DNA of 6,813 bases, from NCBI GenBank assembly GCA_030054015.1, contig JASGCR010000118.1:1-6813 (forward strand). The letters are read 5' to 3'. The notes below the pieces were generated by a model, which saw nothing but the letters and a program-made list of their open reading frames with translations, made no database searches and was not told the origin of the DNA. The position numbers and the translations under genes were made by a program. The stretch is from Candidatus Symbiobacter sp. (GTDB lineage: Bacteria > Pseudomonadota > Alphaproteobacteria > Elsterales > Elsteraceae). Shown piece after piece: positions 4,175 through 6,813 of the stretch (position 1 is its first letter; each line of letters opens with the position of its first letter).

Positions 4175-5053
4175 ATGATGATGTCACTTCCCAGGGCGCA
4201 AAATCTGCTGCAAAAACTTCCGCATTTTGGCTTGCCCGATTATGCCACGCCGGGTGAGCGGTTGATTCGCTTGCTTGTACTTTGTTGTGCTGGCTTGGTT
4301 TTATGGTTTCTGGTTGCGCCTTTATTTGTGGTTATTCCTTTATCTCTGTCAAAAGAGCCATTTTTTACCTTTCCCATCGCGCATTATTCTTGGCGATGGT
4401 ATGTGAATTTCTTTGCCGATGCCAGGTGGATGGCGGCACTTGAAAATAGTTTTGTCACCGGCCTGGGGGCGATGATTTTATCGACGATTTTGGGGACTTT
4501 GGCGAGTTTGGGGGTGGCGCGACCGGAATTTCCCTATCGCCGTCTGGTCATGTCGTTTTTGATTTCGCCCATGATTATTCCGGTGGTGGTGGTAGCGGTT
4601 GGCACCTATTTGGTTTACGCTCATTTTGGCTTGGTCAATACCCGCACCGGCTTAATTTTGGGGCATACCAGCCTGGCCACGCCCTATGTGGTGATGACGG
4701 TGACGGCCACCCTGGCCAATTATGACCATAATCTGTCGCGGGCTGCCCATTCTTTGGGGGCATCGGGCTGGTCGGTATTTTGGCGAGTGACCTTTCCCCA
4801 GATTTTGCCCGGAGTGGTATCGGGGGCAATTTTGGCCTTTGCCATGTCGTTTGACGAAGTCGTGATGGCCCTGTTCCTGACCAATGCTGAGCGGCGCACC
4901 TTGCCGGTGCAAATGTTTGCCGGCATACGTGATTTGGTGAACCCGACCATTATGGCCGCCGCGACTTTGTTGCTTATGGTGTCATTGGCATTGTTCGGGA
5001 TTTTGCAAATCCTGTCGCGGCGGGGTAAAGCGGGCGGGGTCACAGCCCATTAA
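4175..5053 (+). CDS. PotC-like ABC transporter permease (polyamine/opine/thiamine-type family)
   Basis: Inner-membrane permease of the binding-protein-dependent transport family, closest in layout to PotC/YdcV, which with a second permease, an ATPase and a periplasmic binding protein imports spermidine, putrescine or similar cations. It is 292 residues with about six transmembrane segments (roughly 31-57, 92-114, 123-150, 158-180, 210-235, 258-281). The cytoplasmic EAA loop that docks on the ATPase is clear at 188-214 (SRAAHSLGASGWSVF, then LPGV), as is the ALENSF start of the permease core at 88-93. The substrate cannot be assigned. Normally such genes sit last in a potABCD-like operon; here the gene directly upstream is a coiled-coil paralog and no ATPase, second permease or binding protein is in the window. 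It ends 22 bases from the convergent crotonase gene, with no strong terminator visible. Confidence 0.88.
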   Translation: MMMSLPRAQNLLQKLPHFGLPDYATPGERLIRLLVLCCAGLVLWFLVAPLFVVIPLSLSKEPFFTFPIAHYSWRWYVNFFADARWMAALENSFVTGLGAMILSTILGTLASLGVARPEFPYRRLVMSFLISPMIIPVVVVAVGTYLVYAHFGLVNTRTGLILGHTSLATPYVVMTVTATLANYDHNLSRAAHSLGASGWSVFWRVTFPQILPGVVSGAILAFAMSFDEVVMALFLTNAERRTLPVQMFAGIRDLVNPTIMAAATLLLMVSLALFGILQILSRRGKAGGVTAH

Positions 5054-5059
5054 CTATGA

Positions 5060-5085
5060 CCATTAATTATGGCCATTAATTATGG
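5060..5085. repeat. 13-bp direct repeat at the convergent gene junction
   Basis: CCATTAATTATGG occurs twice back to back (5060-5072 and 5073-5085). The second unit overlaps the stop codon of the minus-strand crotonase gene. The sequence is AT-rich and partly palindromic, but it has no GC stem and T-tract, so it is not a convincing intrinsic terminator. Confidence 0.7.
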
Positions 5086-5864
5086 GTGAATTTTGCCGCC
5101 CGTTTTTCCTTAAACGCGGCCATGCCTTCTTTTTGGTCGTTGGTGGCGAATAGGCTATGAAACACTCGCCTTTCAAACAACAACCCAGCGGCAAGCGGCA
5201 TCTCATCGACCTGTTTCACAGCTTCCTTGGCGGTCATGGTGGCGAGTTTGCCATAGCCCGCGATGATATTGGCCATTTCCATGGCTTTTTCTTGCAATTG
5301 GTCGGCGGCGACGATGGTGGTGACCAAGCCCATGCGTTCCGCCTCGGCGGCATCGAACAGACGGCCGGTTAAAATAATCTCCATCGCTTTGAATTTGCCG
5401 ACGGCGCGGGTGAGGCGTTGGCTGCCGCCCATGCCCGGAATAATGCCCAATTTAATTTCCGGCTGGCCGAATTTGGTACCCTCGGCGGCGATAATAATGT
5501 CGCACATCATGGCGAGTTCACAGCCGCCCCCCAGGGCAAAGCCCGCCACCGCCGCAATAATGGGGGTGCGGGTTTGGGCAAATTCTTGCCACAGGGCAAA
5601 CATGTCGCTTTGCAGCATATCGGTCAGGTTTTTGTCCGCCATCTCGGCAATATCGGCCCCGGCGGCAAACACGCCATCCGCCCCGGTAACGATGATACAG
5701 CCAACCGCTTCGTCCTGGTCAAGGGCGCGTACGGCCTGGAACATCAGGCGCGAAATCTCGGTATTGAGGGCGTTTTTGGCTTTGGGGCGGCTCAGGGTCA
5801 GGATCGCCACGCGACCTTTTTGTTCATATTTTACCGGCGCATCGGGGGGAAGGGTTAAGGGCAT
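5076..5864 (-). CDS. Enoyl-CoA hydratase (crotonase family)
   Basis: Soluble crotonase-fold enzyme of 262 residues, the usual length for single-domain enoyl-CoA hydratases. It is predicted to hydrate trans-2-enoyl-CoA to 3-hydroxyacyl-CoA in fatty-acid or amino-acid breakdown. Seen: the N-terminal VAILTLSRPKAKNALN (19-34), the oxyanion-hole segment FAAGADIAEM (66-75), ALGGGCELAMMCD (110-122) with Glu116, and FGQPEIKLGIIPGMGGSQRL (132-151) with Glu136. The two glutamates are 20 apart, as in the paired catalytic Glu144/Glu164 of the rat mitochondrial enzyme, which favours true hydratase activity over other crotonase reactions. The C-terminal helix (ERRVFHSLFATNDQKEGMAAF) is also typical. The start ATG at 5864 has GGAA 6-7 bases upstream. 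It is a single gene convergent with the permease; no beta-oxidation partners are visible. Exact chain-length preference is unknown. Confidence 0.93.
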   Translation of the reverse strand: MPLTLPPDAPVKYEQKGRVAILTLSRPKAKNALNTEISRLMFQAVRALDQDEAVGCIIVTGADGVFAAGADIAEMADKNLTDMLQSDMFALWQEFAQTRTPIIAAVAGFALGGGCELAMMCDIIIAAEGTKFGQPEIKLGIIPGMGGSQRLTRAVGKFKAMEIILTGRLFDAAEAERMGLVTTIVAADQLQEKAMEMANIIAGYGKLATMTAKEAVKQVDEMPLAAGLLFERRVFHSLFATNDQKEGMAAFKEKRAAKFTHN

Positions 5865-5910
5865 TTTGGGTTCCGTTGCATAAAATGGGGGAATGATTTT
5901 GATTTGTAAT

Positions 5911-6240
5911 TTATTTTAGGCTTAAAAGATAGTCACGCAATTCCTGCACAAAATCGGTGGCGAAGAACCATAAAATTTCATTTGAAATCGGATAAACGAG
6001 ATGTACCAGTTTATTTCGTACATCAATGATCGATTCCCAATCAATTTTCCGATGTTTTTTGCGAAATGACTGGGAAAATACAGATGAAATTTCACCTAAA
6101 TCCGAGACCGCTTTCATGAGCGCAAGGCGGTAAATTTCATCCCGCCCAATGCGACCTAGGCTGCCATGCTCAGCTACCCGTTCACATTGCCGAATATAGA
6201 TATCAACCGACGTTAGATTAGATTCATCATGCTTGTTCAT
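5911..6240 (-). CDS. hepT: HEPN-domain protein, HepT-like (DUF86) RNase toxin
   Basis: All-helical HEPN protein of 109 residues, the usual HepT size. In HEPN/MNT toxin-antitoxin modules the HEPN partner is an RNA-cleaving toxin acting as a dimer. Seen: KAVSDLGEISSVFS in the central helix (equivalent to the NLEIIGEA region), IDWESIIDVRNKLVH with the RX4H catalytic motif (Arg75, His80), then NEILW and VQELRDYL in the last helices. In most HepT proteins the motif is RX4HXY and the tyrosine two after the histidine is AMPylated by the MNT partner; here that position is Val82 and a tyrosine sits one later (Tyr83), with the distance to the following ILW unchanged. ATG 6240 is chosen; a TTG at 6249 could add three residues. 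The gene overlaps the end of the MNT gene by 14 bases, so translation is probably coupled. Base composition is visibly more AT-rich than the crotonase gene next door, consistent with horizontal transfer. Confidence 0.8.
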   Translation of the reverse strand: MNKHDESNLTSVDIYIRQCERVAEHGSLGRIGRDEIYRLALMKAVSDLGEISSVFSQSFRKKHRKIDWESIIDVRNKLVHLVYPISNEILWFFATDFVQELRDYLLSLK

Positions 6241-6562
6241 AAAGCACAACCAGTGTTTTGTTGACGGCTTCTATGACTTCTGGGTAAAATTCGCCCGGAA
6301 CCCGCACATCGACATTTTTGCATTTGATGCCCTGGTTTCGCAGCATTGCCTTAAAATCAATTCCCACCCGTGCCATATGTCCCAAATGCGCACGGGGAAA
6401 ATCCGCCGCAAATTCAATCAGCAAACCGGTATCGTAACGGGGGTGAGGAATCAAGTCTTTTTTCAAATCAAACAAAGCCATTTTGCGCAGGCGATGGGCG
6501 AGGGCAAATTCTTTGAATTGCGCAGGGGTGAATTTTTGCGGGTCGAGCATGGGAGGAACCAT
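6227..6562 (-). CDS. mntA: Degenerate MNT-fold nucleotidyltransferase, MntA-like antitoxin partner
   Basis: 111-residue protein that lines up with minimal nucleotidyltransferases (MntA) over its whole length: LRKMALF (25-31) for the first strand, LLIEF (47-51) after the active-site loop, KNVDVRVPGEF (82-92) for the third-acid strand and VLYEQ at the end. The catalytic signature GSX10DXD is not intact. The Gly-Ser pair is Asp32-Leu33, the first Asp is kept (Asp44), and the second is Gly46 (YDTGLL where SDIDLL is usual); the third acidic position, Asp85, is kept. Spacing from the Phe before GS to the first Asp is unchanged, so this is substitution, not misalignment. It is probably unable to transfer AMP and, if still functional, would neutralise HEPN by binding. 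ATG 6562 is the earliest start after an in-frame stop; ATG 6550 is possible, and neither has a clear Shine-Dalgarno. It lies upstream of and overlaps the HEPN gene. Confidence 0.75.
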   Translation of the reverse strand: MVPPMLDPQKFTPAQFKEFALAHRLRKMALFDLKKDLIPHPRYDTGLLIEFAADFPRAHLGHMARVGIDFKAMLRNQGIKCKNVDVRVPGEFYPEVIEAVNKTLVVLYEQA

Positions 6563-6614
6563 CCAGGATATTGAAAGCTGCGTAGGGTCAACAAAAGATC
6601 ATGCCATTTTATGA

Positions 6615-6642
6615 CCCCCCCTTCCTGCTTAGGAAGGGGGGG
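6615..6642. repeat. Left terminal hairpin of the element
   Basis: CCCCCCCTTCCT (6615-6626), loop GCTT, then AGGAAGGGGGGG (6631-6642): a perfect 12-bp stem with a 4-base loop. It lies about 50 bases upstream of the MNT gene. It has homopolymer runs of seven C and seven G but no T-tract of the kind needed for an intrinsic terminator. Confidence 0.85.
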
Positions 6643-6644
6643 AT

Positions 6645-6685
6645 AGAAAAGCCAGAATTTTTGTCAAAAAATTCTAGGCTTTTCT
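6645..6685. repeat. Internal hairpin 1
   Basis: AGAAAAGCCAGAATTTTT (6645-6662) pairs with AAAAATTCT (6667-6675) and GGCTTTTCT (6677-6685), with a single bulged A at 6676 and loop GTCA. This gives an 18-bp stem. An AT-rich centre inside a GC-rich element is notable. Confidence 0.85.
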
Positions 6686-6686
6686 T

Positions 6687-6746
6687 GGGGGGGTTGGTGC
6701 AATGTGTTGATTCTATTAATAGATTCTCAACATCACCAACCCCCCC
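6687..6746. repeat. Internal hairpin 2
   Basis: GGGGGGGTTGGTG (6687-6699) pairs perfectly with CACCAACCCCCCC (6734-6746). After an asymmetric internal loop, TGTTGA (6705-6710) pairs with TCAACA (6727-6732). The tip contains the perfect palindrome TCTATTAATAGA (6712-6723). Confidence 0.85.
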
Positions 6747-6757
6747 GACCTCCGCTA

Positions 6758-6771
6758 GGCGGCAAGCCGCC
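6758..6771. repeat. Internal hairpin 3
   Basis: GGCGGC (6758-6763) and GCCGCC (6766-6771) form a short GC stem with an effective CAAG tetraloop. Flanking CCG (6752-6754) and CGG (6778-6780) could extend it imperfectly. Confidence 0.7.
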
Positions 6772-6783
6772 AAGCTTCGGTTT

Positions 6784-6811
6784 CCCCCCCTTCCTAAGCA
6801 GGAAGGGGGGG
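6784..6811. repeat. Right terminal hairpin of the element
   Basis: CCCCCCCTTCCT (6784-6795), loop AAGC, then AGGAAGGGGGGG (6800-6811): the same stem as the left terminal hairpin with the loop in reverse complement, as expected of an inverted terminal repeat. The closing stretch matches the left-edge repeat at 52-72. Confidence 0.85.
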
Positions 6812-6813
6812 TC

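Larger units (their letters stand above)
6613..6813. repeat. About 200-bp hairpin-rich element with terminal inverted repeats (MITE-like)
   Basis: The first 31 bases (6613-6643) are the exact reverse complement of the last 31 (6783-6813), and each end is itself a hairpin. Between them are three further inverted repeats and no credible open reading frame. This layout fits a non-autonomous, palindrome-rich mobile repeat. The outer boundary is uncertain: CATAAA next to the left-edge copy (73-78) also flanks this element in reverse complement (6607-6612), so the repeat may extend further left and past the window end. There is no transposase in the window. Alternatives are a transcription terminator cluster or a structured small RNA locus. 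Confidence 0.7.

Noticed and set aside
5263..5883. Long plus-strand frames opposite the crotonase gene, including 5418-5858
   Set aside because: The minus-strand crotonase is unambiguous over the same bases; the opposing frames show no recognisable domains.
6233..6574. Plus-strand 113-residue frame opposite the MNT gene
   Set aside because: The minus-strand frame aligns along its full length to the MNT fold and overlaps its HEPN partner as such pairs do.
6563..6612. Minus-strand promoter for the MNT/HEPN pair
   Set aside because: TTGACC is present on the minus strand, but no -10 hexamer at suitable spacing is convincing.
6645..6693. Intrinsic terminator from the hairpins of the right-hand element
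   Set aside because: The stems are followed by G- or C-runs rather than a T-tract, and no gene ends into them within the window.

Overview
The window reads like accessory and housekeeping DNA from a Gram-negative bacterium. An alphaproteobacterium is my best guess, from the style of the crotonase, the PotC-like permease and the DprE1/DprE2 pair, and from moderate GC with GCC/GGC/TTG-rich codon use. That placement is inference; there is no rRNA or other marker gene. Both edges lie in related GC-hairpin repeat sequence, so the window may be a whole contig whose ends are assembly breaks in a repeat family.

Layout, left to right. (1) Positions 1-78 hold the end of a hairpin-rich repeat. (2) 127-2367 (+) is a two-gene unit: a DprE1-type FAD oxidase and a DprE2-type short-chain reductase. 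Together they epimerise C2' of a polyprenyl-phosphoryl ribose to give the arabinose donor. (3) 2476-4159 (+) is a tandem array of four paralogous genes for small C-terminally anchored coiled-coil membrane proteins. They share near-identical N-termini, leaders and transmembrane ends but differ in stalk length through 7-residue (21-bp) and 16-residue (48-bp) modules. Copy 1 has an amber codon at codon 10, but a strong internal Shine-Dalgarno plus ATG, present in all four copies, would still yield a short form. (4) 4175-5053 (+) is a PotC-like ABC permease only 15 bases behind the array, with no ATPase or binding-protein partner in the window. (5) Convergent to it, 5076-5864 (-) is an enoyl-CoA hydratase. 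(6) 5911-6562 (-) is an overlapping MNT/HEPN gene pair of the MntA/HepT toxin-antitoxin type. The MNT partner has lost its GS...DxD nucleotidyltransferase signature, and the HEPN partner has lost the tyrosine at the usual AMPylation position while keeping its RX4H RNase motif. (7) 6613-6813 is a roughly 200-bp non-coding element with perfect terminal inverted repeats, each itself a hairpin, and three further internal hairpins.

How the genes relate: dprE1 and dprE2 are functionally linked. The MNT and HEPN genes are translationally coupled. The array, permease and crotonase have no obvious shared pathway. The most unusual parts are the coiled-coil array, with its internal starts and recent recombination, and the apparently AMPylation-dead HEPN/MNT pair.
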